Part shown: one piece after another, positions 41,301 through 51,666 of the stretch
How positions within the stretch are numbered: the stretch's first letter is position 1
Layout of the letters: each line of letters opens with the position of its first letter
NCBI GenBank assembly: GCA_033558025.1
Contig: JAUCEF010000004.1
Span: 2,480,001 to 2,544,000 of the forward strand
DNA length: 64,000 nucleotides
From: Phytophthora sp. 'mugwort'
Lineage: Eukaryota > Oomycota > Peronosporomycetes > Peronosporales > Peronosporaceae
Direction of reading: 5' to 3'
Translations under genes and position numbers: made by a program
The notes under the pieces: generated by a model
What the model was told of the DNA's origin: nothing
The model's input: only the letters and a program-made list of their open reading frames with translations
Databases searched by the model: none

Positions 41301-41719
41301 GGACAGTAGCGCTATCGTCGACAGAGGCCGAGTATATGGCGCTATCGGAGGCGACACAAGAGGCGGTGTGGCTCAAGGTGTTCCTGTGCGAGCTCGGCGA
41401 GATGACAAGCGATGAAGCAATCAAGATCTACGAGGACAACCAAGGCTCCATCGCGTTGGCCAAGAATCCCGAATTCCACAAGCGCACCAAGCACATCGAC
41501 ATTCGCTACCACTTCGTGCGCGAAAAGGTGGAAGACGATCAAGTGGTGCTGCAGTACGTCTCGACAACCGACATGCTGGCCGACATCATGACGAAGGCGA
41601 TCACTGCTGTGAAGTTTGAAGTTTTTCGGAAAAAGCTCGGGATCCAAGGTACAACAGCTGTCGAGTCGAGTGGGAGTGTTGTCAAGGAGACGTCTCGACC
41701 AGCTGCTGTATACCGGTAG
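38311..41719 (+). pseudogene. A4 copia pol, gag-deleted, frameshifted (copy 2)
   Basis: Duplicate of 33091-36499 with the same 2-nt deletion (about 39108), the same Asp to Asn change in integrase (39120) and the same TGA (40977). It has Arg instead of Lys near 40109. The pol stop is in the following LTR, which is of the long A type. Confidence 0.9.
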
Positions 41720-42031
41720 GATACCGGTATGACCTTCACTCAGTGGCACCACAATCATTTCTGCGATTACGAGACGAAGATTACGTCACGGTGTTTATGG
41801 GACGGTGTTTACGCCATGGACGATTACGCCACGGGTGGGTACAAGATTGTAGGTACATGATGGGCTCTACGTGGCACTCCCTGATTGGCTGAAGCAACTC
41901 AGTATCCAGTAGAGAATCCAGTAGAGTGTACCCAGTAGGTAGAACTGTAGGCTTAGAGGTAGCAATGAGTTTGCGAACTAAGGACCTAAATCAATCACTT
42001 TGCATTTTGCCATCAAGTGATCAAGCCTTTT
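41677..42031 (+). repeat. A LTR (355 bp) at the inversion boundary
   Basis: Long type with the CACCACAATCATTTCTGCG variant. Its CTTTT end abuts minus-strand A sequence (GATAAACGTGAC), so orientation switches at 42031/42032. Confidence 0.9.
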
Positions 42032-42903
42032 GATAAACGTGACAAAATAGCGCTTGCCTCCAAGGGTCGGCGTCTGCATGGGGCCGCACACATTGCTGTG
42101 AACCCCTCCAGCACTTGCTTCGCACGGTTCGGCGACGACTTCATGTAGCTCACTCGCGTTTGTTTGCCGAGTGAGCATCCGTCGCACAGCTCCCACTGCT
42201 TCACCGACGCCATGTCGATACCAACACCGTAGCCCTTCTTGACGATGGCGTCTAGACCGCCATAGCCGATGTGACCAAGTCGAAGGTGCCAGAGGTACGA
42301 CGTGGTGTCCCCTTGGCGATCCTTCGAACTTGCCGCATTGGCCTCGTCAGGCATCATCGGAGTCATGCACAGCTTGGACAGCCCTTTGCCCTCACGAGTG
42401 CCGAGCTTCCACTTGAGACTCTTCGTTTCAGCGAAGCACCCGTCGCTCTCGAAGATAACTGGCCCGACGTCCTTGGAGAACCGACCAACCGAAAACAGGT
42501 TGCGTGACAGCTTCGGAATGTGCCACGCGTTCGTGAGTACACCCCTCTTCATGCCGCGCGGGGTCTTCATCGACATCACAATGTCGCCGGTCCCCACAGC
42601 CTGAACTACACCGTCGTCCGCGAGATGCACGCCCACCGGAGAGATCTTCTTGTAGTTCTTCATGTACTCCTTCGAGTACGTCATGTGCTGCGTCGCACCC
42701 GAGTCGACCAGCCACACTCCATTCGACTTGGAGGCACCCGTGTTACCACCAACCGAGAAGAGGAAGTCGCCAGAGTCGTCTTCACTCTGCGCGATATTCG
42801 CTCGTTGCGGCCTCTGCCGCTCCGCGTTCTCGCGGATTCGCACCGGACACTTGGCGATCCAATGTCCGTGCTCGCCACAGTAGTGACAGGCACTAGTCCT
42901 CTG
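42032..42903 (-). pseudogene. A4 fragment: knuckle, protease, integrase N-terminus
   Basis: Minus-strand piece from the zinc knuckle (CHYCGEHGHWIAKC, near 42885) through protease (VDSGATQH) and integrase HHCC. It carries the same 2-nt deletion and Asp to Asn change as the plus-strand A4 copies (near 42095-42105). It is cut off just after KRYFVTF by the inverted junction, and at the other end begins immediately after an LTR end. Confidence 0.88.
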
Positions 42904-43258
42904 AAAAGGCTTGGTCACTTGATGGCAAAATGCAAAATGATTGATTTAGGTCCTTAGTTCGCAAACTCCTTGCTACCTCTAAGCCTACAGTTCTACCTAC
43001 TGGGTACACTCTACTGGATTCTCTACTGGATACTGAGTTGCTTCAGCCAATCAGGGAGTGCCACGTAGAGCCCATCATGTACCCACAATCTTGTACCTAC
43101 CCGTGGCGTAATCGTCCATGGCGTAAACACCGTCCCATAAACACCGTGACGTAATCTTCGTCTCGTAATCGCAGAAATGATTGTGGTGCCACTGAGTGAA
43201 GGTCATACCGGTATCCTACCGGTATACAGCAGCTGGTCGAGACGTCTCCTTGACAACA
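42904..43258 (-). repeat. A LTR (355 bp), minus strand
   Basis: Reverse complement of the long-type LTR, nearly identical to 41677-42031. Confidence 0.9.
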
Positions 43259-46200
43259 CTCCCACTCGACTCGACAGCTGTTGTACCTTGGATCCCGAGC
43301 TTTTTCCGAAGAACTTCAAACTTCACAGCAGTGATCGCCTTCGTCATGATGTCGGCCAGCATGTCGGTTGTCGAGACGTACTGCAGCACCACTTGACCGT
43401 CTTCCACCTTTTCGCGCACGAAGTGGTAGCGAATGTCGATGTGCTTGGTGCGCTTGTGGAACTCCGGGTTCTTGGCCAACGCGATGGAGCCTTGGTTGTC
43501 CTCGTAGATCAGCACTGCGTCGTCGTTCTTGATCTCACCGATTTCATGCAGGAACGCCTTGAGCCACAACGCCTCTTGCGTAGCTTCCGAGAGCGCCATA
43601 TACTCGGCCTCTGTCGACGATAGCGCTACTGTCCTCTGCTTCTTGCTGCGCCAGCTCACGCATCCACCGTTCATCATGAATGCGTAGCCACTTGTACTGC
43701 GACGTGACTCGATATCGCCCGCCCAGTCCGCATCTGAGTAGCCGCGAATACCTTCTTTGTCCTTCGCGGTGAACTCGATGCCGTGCGCCGTCGTGCCTCG
43801 AATATACCCAAGTACTCGCTTGAGTGCCTGCCAGTGTGTGGGACATGGATCCGACGCGAATTGACTTAGTGAGCCCACTGCTGTCGCCAGGTCCGGACGT
43901 GTGCCCACCATTAAGTACATGAGGCAGCCTACAGCATTCCGGTACGGCACGTTCTTCATGTGTCTTCGTGCTTGCAGTCTCCTTCGCACATGTTCTTGGT
44001 TAGCTTGAGTCCCGGATCTTGTGGTGTTTTCACGGGCTTGCAATCTTCCATGCCAAACTTGTTCAGGATACTTTGCGCGAATTTGGTCTGCCGAATCGTT
44101 ACAACGCCGACTTCTCGATCTTGCTTGATTTCCATACCGAGAAAGTAGCTGAGGTCGCCAAGGTCCGTCATCTCGAACCGATCGCTGAGTGCCCGCTTGG
44201 TCGATTCCAGCAAGTCATCGTCGTTGCTTGCAATGATGAGGTCGTCAACGTAGAGCACCACCAGTACCATGATGTCGCCGTCCCTCTTGATGTACACGCA
44301 GTGGTCGGTCTTACACTTGGTGAACTCGATCTTTAGCATGAAGTCGTCGATGGTCTGGTTCCACATGCGTGGCGACTGTTTCAATCCGTACAATGACCGC
44401 TTGAGCTTGCATACGTACTCCGGGTGGTCTTCGTCAACGTATCCGTCGGGCTGTTGCATGTAGATTTCCTCGTCCAGCACGCCATTCAGGAAAGCCGTCT
44501 TGACATCCATCTGATGCAGCTTGAGACCGTACTTGGCAGCCATGCTCAACACCACCCGGATCGACGTGAACTTGGCCACTGGTGCGAATGTCTCCTCATA
44601 GTCGATGCCGTACTTCTGCGAGAACCCCTTGGCCACCAGGCGCGCCTTGAACCGCTCGATCTCTCCGGCTTGGTTCTCCTTCACTCGAAACACCCATCGG
44701 CAGCCGATCGCCTTGCGTCCCTTAGGCAACGGCACCACGTCCCACGTCTCGTTCTTGCAAAGAGAGTCGTGTTCCGAGTCACAAGCTTCCTTCCACTTGC
44801 TTGCGTCGTTGGATTCCATCGCCGACTTGAATGTGGCCGGCATTTCTCCCACTGAATCCACGACGTAAGCAGCCTCGAAGTCTTGACTTTCTTGAGCCGC
44901 AGCCGACATCTCGTCCAGAGTCAGGTGTCGACTCTGCCGCTTGGCACTTGGAACTTCCACAGCTTCTTCCAGCGACTGCGTCCGCTGGTGTCGCTTGCTG
45001 CCTGGTTCAAAACCTTCGTCCCGCGCTGCTTCTTCGTCTTCTTCTTTGTCGTCTTCATCCGACTGCAACGAATCTTGATCCGTTGTCTCTTCATCTTGAA
45101 TGACCACCACCTCCCTCTGATGGTAGTCACGTCTCCCACTGTCGAAGACATCTTCCATAAACTGCGCGTCGCGGCTCACCAGCACGCGACCGCTCTTGAT
45201 CTCTTCGAAACGATACGCTTTCTCATGCTCCGAGTATCCCAGGAACCGACAGCGCACCGACCGAGCGTCAAACTTGGTGCGCTTCTCCTTCGGCACGTGC
45301 ACGTACGCGTGGCAACCGAACACCTTGAGGTTCGCTAGCAGCGGTTTCTTGCCTGTCCAAACTTGGTGCGGCGAGTTGTCGTGGTTGATGGCACGCGTCG
45401 GACACCGATTACGGAGGAACGTAGCTGTCACGACAGCTTCACCCCAATACGTCTTGGGCAATCCAGCATGTCCCAGCATGCAGCGCGCACACTCCACCAA
45501 CGTCCGGTTCATGCGCTCGGCGACTCCGTTCAGCTGAGGTGTGTATGGCGGCGTGAACTTCTGCATGATACCACGGTCCGCACAGAACTTGGCCATCTCA
45601 CAAGAAGTGTACTCGCCGCCGTTGTCGCTCCGGAGTGTTTTCACGCGCTTGCCGGTCTGAGTTTCAGCAAACGCCACAAACTTAGCGAATTTGGCAGCCA
45701 CCTCGGACTTGTTCCGCAGCAAGTACACCACACAGAAGTGCGACTTGTCATCGATAAACGTGACAAAATAGCGCTTGCCTCCAAAGGTCGGCGTCTGCAT
45801 GGGGCCGCACACATCGCTGTGAACCACCTCCAGCACTTGCTTCGCACGGTTCGGCGACGACTTCATGTAGCTCTCTCGCGTTTGTTTGCCGAGTGAGCAT
45901 CCGTCGCACAGCTCCCACTGCTTCACCGACGCCATGTCGATACCAACACCGTAGCCCTTCTTGACGATGGCGTCTAGACCGCCATAGCCGATGTGACCAA
46001 GTCGAAGGTGCCAGAGGTACGACGTGGTGTCCCCTTGGCGATCCTTCGAACTTGCCGCATTGGCCTCGTCAGGCATCATCGGAGTCATGCACAGCTTGAA
46101 CAGCCCTTTGCCCTCACGAGCGCCGAGCTTCCACTTGAGACTCTTCGTTTCAGCGAAGCACCCGTCGCTCTCGAAGATAACTGGCCCGACGTCCTTGGAG

Positions 46201-46625
46201 AACCGACCAACCGAAAACAGGTTGCGTGACAGCTTCGGAATGTGCCACGCGTTCGTGAGTACACCCCTCTTCATGCCGCGCGGGGTCTTCATCGACATCG
46301 CAATGTCGCCGGTCCCCACAGCCTGAACCACACCGTCGTCCGCGAGATGCACGTCCACCGGAGAGATCTTCTTGTAGTTCTTCATGTACTCCTTCGAGTA
46401 CGTCATGTGCTGCGTCGCACCCGAGTCGACCAGCCACACTCCATTCGACTTGGAGGCACCCGTGTTACCACCAACCGAGAAGAGGAAGTCGCCAGAGTCG
46501 TCTTCACTCTGCGCGATATTCGCTCGTTGCGGCCTCTGCCGCTCCGCGTTCACGCGGATTCGCACGGGACACTTGGCGATCCAATGTCCGTGCTCGCCAC
46601 AGTAGTGACAGGCACTAGTCTTCTG
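43216..46625 (-). pseudogene. A4 copia pol, minus strand, best preserved copy
   Basis: Reads from the same deletion breakpoint (after an LTR end) through knuckle, protease, integrase, hinge and reverse transcriptase without interruption to a TGA near 43956 (894-residue frame including LTR-derived start). Unlike the plus-strand copies, the integrase first Asp is intact (VHSDVCGPMQTPTFGG, about 45815) and the 2-nt deletion is absent. The single lesion is the 1-nt deletion in ACATGAAG that separates RNase H (frame 43216-44043). RNase H carries a different block (HEIGEIKNDDAVLIYED near 43500-43555) from the other A4 copies (CELGEMTSDEAIKIYED), so those others were probably overwritten by A1-type sequence. 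Confidence 0.9.
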
Positions 46626-46980
46626 AAAAGGCTTGGTCACTTGATGGCAAAATGCAAAATGATTGATTTAGGTCCTTAGTTCGCAAACTCATTGCTACCT
46701 CTAAGCCTACAGTTCTACCTACTGGGTACACTCTACTGGATTCTCTACTGGATACTGAGTTGCTTCAGCCAATCAGGGAGTGCCACGTAGAGCCCATCAT
46801 GTACCTACAATCTTGTACCCACCCGTGGCGTAATCGTCCATGGCGTAAACACCGTCCCATAAACACCGTGACGTAATCTTCGTCTCGTAATCGCAGAAAT
46901 GATTGTGGTGCCACTGAGTGAAGGTCATACCGGTATCCTACCGGTATACAGCAGCTGGTCGAGACGTCTCCTTGACAACA
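46626..46980 (-). repeat. A LTR (355 bp), minus strand
   Basis: Long-type LTR separating two minus-strand A4 copies; 3722 bp from the preceding minus-strand LTR. Confidence 0.9.
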
Positions 46981-48785
46981 CTCCCACTCGACTCGACAGC
47001 TGTTGTACCTTGGATCCCGAGCTTTTTCCGAAAAACTTCAAACTTCACAGCAGTGATCGCCTTCGTCATGATGTCGGCCAGCATGTCGGTTGTCGAGACG
47101 TACTGCAGCACCACTTGATCGTCTTCCACCTTTTCGCGCACGAAGTGGTAGCGAATGTCGATGTGCTTGGTGCGCTTGTGGAATTCGGGATTCTTGGCCA
47201 ACGCGATGGAGCCTTGGTTGTCCTCGTAGATCTTGATTGCTTCATCGCTTGTCATCTCGCCGAGCTCGCACAGGAACACCTTGAGCCACACCGCCTCTTG
47301 TGTCGCCTCCGATAGCGCCATATACTCGGCCTCTGTCGACGATAGCGCTACTGTCCTCTGCTTCTTGCTGCGCCAGCTCACGCATCCACCGTTCATCATG
47401 AATGCGTAGCCACTTGTACTGCGACGTGACTCGATATCGCCCGCCCAGTCCGCATCTGAGTAGCCGCGAATACCTTCTTTGTCCTTCGCGGTGAACTCGA
47501 TGCCGTGCGCCGTCGTGCCTCGAATATACCCAAGTACTCGCTTGAGTGCCTGCCAGTGTGTGGGACATGGATCCGACGCGAATTGACTTAGTGAGCCCAC
47601 TGCTGTCGCCAGGTCCGGACGTGTGCCCACCATTAAGTACATGAGGCAGCCTACAGCATTCCGGTACGGCACGTTCTTCATGTGTCTTCGTGCTTGCAGT
47701 CTCCTTCGCACATGTTCTTGGTTAGCTTGAGTCCCGGATCTTGTGGTGTTTTCACGGGCTTGCAATCTTCCATGCCAAACTTGTTCAGGATACTTTGCGC
47801 GAATTTGGTCTGCCGAATCGTTACAACGCCGACTTCTCGATCTTGCTTGATTTCCATACCGAGAAAGTAGCTGAGGTCGCCAAGGTCCGTCATCTCGAAC
47901 CGATCGCTGAGTGCCCGCTTGGTCGATTCCAGCAAGTCATCGTCGTTGCTTGCAATGATGAGGTCGTCAACGTAGAGCACCACCAGTACCATGATGTCGC
48001 CGTCCCTCTTAATGTACACGCAGTGGTCGGTCTTACACTTGGTGAACTCGATCTTTAGCATGAAGTCGTCGATGGTCTGGTTCCACATGCGTGGCGACTG
48101 TTTCAATCCGTACAATGACCGCTTGAGCTTGCATACGTACTCCGGGTGGTCTTCGTCAACGTATCCGTCGGGCTGTTGCATGTAGATTTCCTCGTCCAGC
48201 ACGCCATTCAGGAAAGCCGTCTTGACATCCATCTGATGCAGCTTGAGACCGTACTTGGCAGCCATGCTCAACACCACCCGGATCGACGTGAACTTGGCCA
48301 CTGGTGCGAATGTCTCCTCATAGTCGATGCCGTACTTCTGCGAGAACCCCTTGGCCACCAGGCGCGCCTTGAACCGCTCGATCTCTCCGGCTTGGTTCTC
48401 CTTCACTCGAAACACCCATCGGCAGCCGATCGCCTTGCGTCCCTTAGGCAACGGCACCACGTCCCACGTCTCGTTCTTGCAAAGAGAGTCGTGTTCCGAG
48501 TCACAAGCTTCCTTCCACTTGCTTGCGTCGTTGGATTCCATCGCCGACTTGAATGTGGCCGGCATTTCTCCCACTGAATCCACGACGTAAGCAGCCTCGA
48601 AGTCTTGACTTTCTTGAGCCGCAGCCGACATCTCGTCCAGAGTCAGGTGTCGACTCTGCCGCTTGGCACTTGGAACTTCCACAGCTTCTTCCAGCGACTG
48701 CGTCCGCTGGTGTCGCTTGCTGCCTGGTTCAAAACCTTCGTCCCGCGCTGCTTCTTCGTCTTCTTCTTCTTTGTCGTCTTCATCC
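46938..48785 (-). pseudogene. A4 fragment: hinge, reverse transcriptase, RNase H
   Basis: Minus-strand pol from the acidic hinge (DEDDKEEEDEE, near 48780) through reverse transcriptase with YVDD (about 47970), the shared TGA near 47680, and RNase H (46938-47765). Its 5' side is cut by a family B LTR, whose sequence supplies a chimeric in-frame start. The hinge has one more Glu than the other A4 copies. Confidence 0.88.
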
Positions 48786-49125
48786 TGATAAAGGTGTTGA
48801 GGTCTTGAAGCGAGGCTTGGGTTGAGCGGAGGGAGTTCTGCACTTGGTGCGAAGACCGGAGTGAAGACCACTTGAGCTGAAGAAGGAAGATTCGAAAAGT
48901 GATTGATTTATCGGAGCTTACACTACCTAGTCTACCACATAGATATGCAGCCCTGCATCCAATCATTTGGTGCATCCAATCACCAACACTCCGCACTCGT
49001 CCAATCATCCTACTCGTCTAATCATCGGTTGCGTAAACAACGTACCGTAAACATCGCGGGATCGTGTTGGACCGGTTCGGGTTAACCGGTTACTGGTACA
49101 CAGTACCAAAACCCGTCAACCCTCA
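48786..49125 (-). repeat. Family B LTR, 3' LTR of B6 (about 340 bp)
   Basis: Minus strand, starting TGAGGGTTGACGGG after the polypurine tract at about 49126-49137 and ending CCTTTATCA at 48786. It differs from the B2/B3 LTR in the first 35 bp and resembles the B5 LTR. Confidence 0.88.
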
Positions 49126-49135
49126 ATACGCCCCC

Positions 49136-51666
49136 TCAATGCGAACACGCGTGGATTCCGAGGGACGCCGTCAGATCCATGTGGCGCGGTCCTGGCAGTG
49201 CCTTGGTCATGATGTCCGCGAGCATGATTGAAGTCTCACAATACTCGAGCTTGACTTCGCCGCGCTTGACCTCATCACGGATGTGATGGTACTTGATGTC
49301 GATGTGCTTGGCGCGACCATGGTTCACTGGGTTCTTCGTCATCTTGATGCACGACTGGTTGTCTTCGAGGATCTTGAGCTCTGGCCCCGATTCGTTCGCT
49401 GCCGTCAAAATCTCGCACAACAGGCGATGAATCCACTTGCCTTCTTGGACGGCCAGACTGAGCGCGATGTATTCCGCTTCGCTCGTTGATAGCGACACAC
49501 TTGACTGTTTCTTGCTTCCCCAACTGACTGGCACGCCCATCAAAATGAACGTATAGCCCGAAGTTGACTTGCGATCGGAATGGTCGCCGGCCCAGTCTGC
49601 GTCTGAGTAGCCGCGAAAGTCCACCTTGTCACCGGGTTTGAAGCAGATTCCATGCGACTTGGTCCCTTGTAAATAGCGGAGGATTCGCTTCACTGCAACC
49701 CAGTGCTCGACTTGAGGGTTTTCCATGAAGCGCGACACATATCCCACGGCGAAAGCGATATCTGGTCGCGTCGCAGTCATCAAGTGCATGAGTGCACCCA
49801 CAGCTTCACGAAAGGGAACGTTGATCTTGGTCGGCGCGTTGCTTGGAACCAGTCGAGAGCTCAAATCCGCGGGACTTACCACAGCCTTGCAGTCATCCAT
49901 GCCGAAACGCTTGAGAATGTCGTCCACGTAGCGCCGTTGGCACATTGTTACACTGCCGTCAGCGTTGTCGACCAGCTCGATCCCCAAGACAAAGGCACAC
50001 TTCCCGCTGTCGGTCATCTTACAACGTGTCTTCAGGTCACTCTTGGTGCGTGCGATCAGTTCGGCCGAACTTCCGGTTACTAATACGTCGTCCACGTACA
50101 CCAGCAACAGAACGCAGTGACCATCCACAATCTTGATGTAGAGGCACAGATCATAGGCCGAAAGTTGAAAACCGATGGAGCACACGAATTCGTCGAAGGT
50201 CTCGTTCCACACGCGCGAAGCTTGCTTGAGACCGTAGATCGCCTTGACCAGTTCCAGGCAGTCGAAGTCATCGTCCAGCTCGACCCCTTCTGGCACCACG
50301 AAGTACACGACTTCCTTTATGACGCCGTACAGAAATGCCGTTACCACGTCGAGTTGGTCCAGAGGCCAGTCGAAATACTTGGCGATCGCGATGACCATGC
50401 GCAGCGTCACGTACTTGACCACGGGCGAGAACGTCTCCGTGTAGTCGATGCCGTACTTCTGCTTGAAACCCTTGGCTACGAGGCGCGCCTTGTACTTCTC
50501 GATCGATCCGTCGGTTTTGCGCTTGATCTTGAACACCCACTTGGTACGATGGCGCGTTGTCCGCTGGGCAACTTGGCAGCACGAAACACACCACGAAGTC
50601 GCATCGACTTGAGTTCCGCACGAACAGCCTTGCGCCAATGCACTTGATCAGGTCCGTTCACCGCGTCTTGGAATGTCGTCGGCTCAGACAACTCACCGGC
50701 TTCCACTGAGTTGGCACTTGCTCGCCAAAATACGGGAGGAGTGGAATCGTCTTCTTCGTTGTCTTGAGCATCCTTCTCTTCTTCGTCAGGCAGTCCAGGT
50801 TCCATTCGAACACTCGCTCGGCGTTTGGCTTGGCGCTCAAACGAGGTGACAGGAGCGCTTGCTTCTTCCAAACCAGTCGCACGGCGAACAGGACGCGAGT
50901 TCACTGACATGGTATCCGCATCACTTGGTCGAGTCTTGCGCTTCCCCGCCTGCTTGAATTCGGTCGGACCCGCCGAGTCATCGTCACCAATCTCGAGCGA
51001 GTCGAAGTCCAGGTTCACATCTTCGTCGTCATTACTTGAGATCGCCGTCGAGATACCAAAACTTGATTCGTCGAAGGTGACATCGCGACTTATCAGCACC
51101 TGCCCCGCCTCGATGTCATAAACTCGGTACGCCTTCGACACTTCTTCATATCCCATGAACAGACCAGCGCGAGCCTTGGGGTCCCACTTGAGTCGCTTCT
51201 CCTTCGGGGTCAGGACGTACGTCCGACATCCAAACACACGCATGTGCTTCACACTTGGCTTGAACTTGTATACAATCTCGAACGGAGTCTTGTTTTCGAC
51301 GTTGGGCGACGGCAAGCGGTTCTTGACATAAATTGCAGCCATCGCTGCTTCGCCCCAAAAACACTTGTCCAGCTTTGCATGATGCAGCATGCTGCGACCA
51401 ATCGTAACGATGGTCCGGATAGCTCTCACTGCCGTGCCGTTGGTTTGGTGCGCGTACGGAACCGTGGTCTGCTGCTCGATGCCTTGATCTTCGTAGAAGG
51501 CCTTGAGCGAATTAGTAGCAAACTCACGGGCTCCGTCGTGGCGCACGAACTTGACACGTTTGCCGAACTGCGTCTGCACCTTCATGATGTAGGTCTTGAG
51601 GCATTCTTCGCTCTCCGACTTGGCACTTAAGCAGAAACCCTTCATGCATCCGCTGGCTTCGTCCAC
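49136..51666 (-). pseudogene. B6 copia pol, 5'-truncated, one frameshift
   Basis: Minus-strand Pol starting in the integrase core ([11 protein letters not shown], 51665) and running through HDGAREF, the integrase E (written TAVRAIRT, so the conserved Glu is replaced by Val near 51430), hinge, reverse transcriptase with YVDD (about 50098) and RNase H to the TGA at 49136. A 1-nt deletion near 50545 (ATCGTACCAAG for ATCGGCACCAAG) breaks the frame before the reverse transcriptase. The sequence is diverged from B1-B3. The 5' end joins plus-strand A sequence with 1-2 bp of shared bases, a simple breakpoint and not a retroelement terminus. Confidence 0.88.

Larger units (their letters stand above)
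36457..41676 (+). repeat. Tandem duplication, copy 2 (5220 bp)
   Basis: Copy of 31237-36456. It ends at a long-type A LTR (41677) rather than an A' LTR. Confidence 0.88.
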
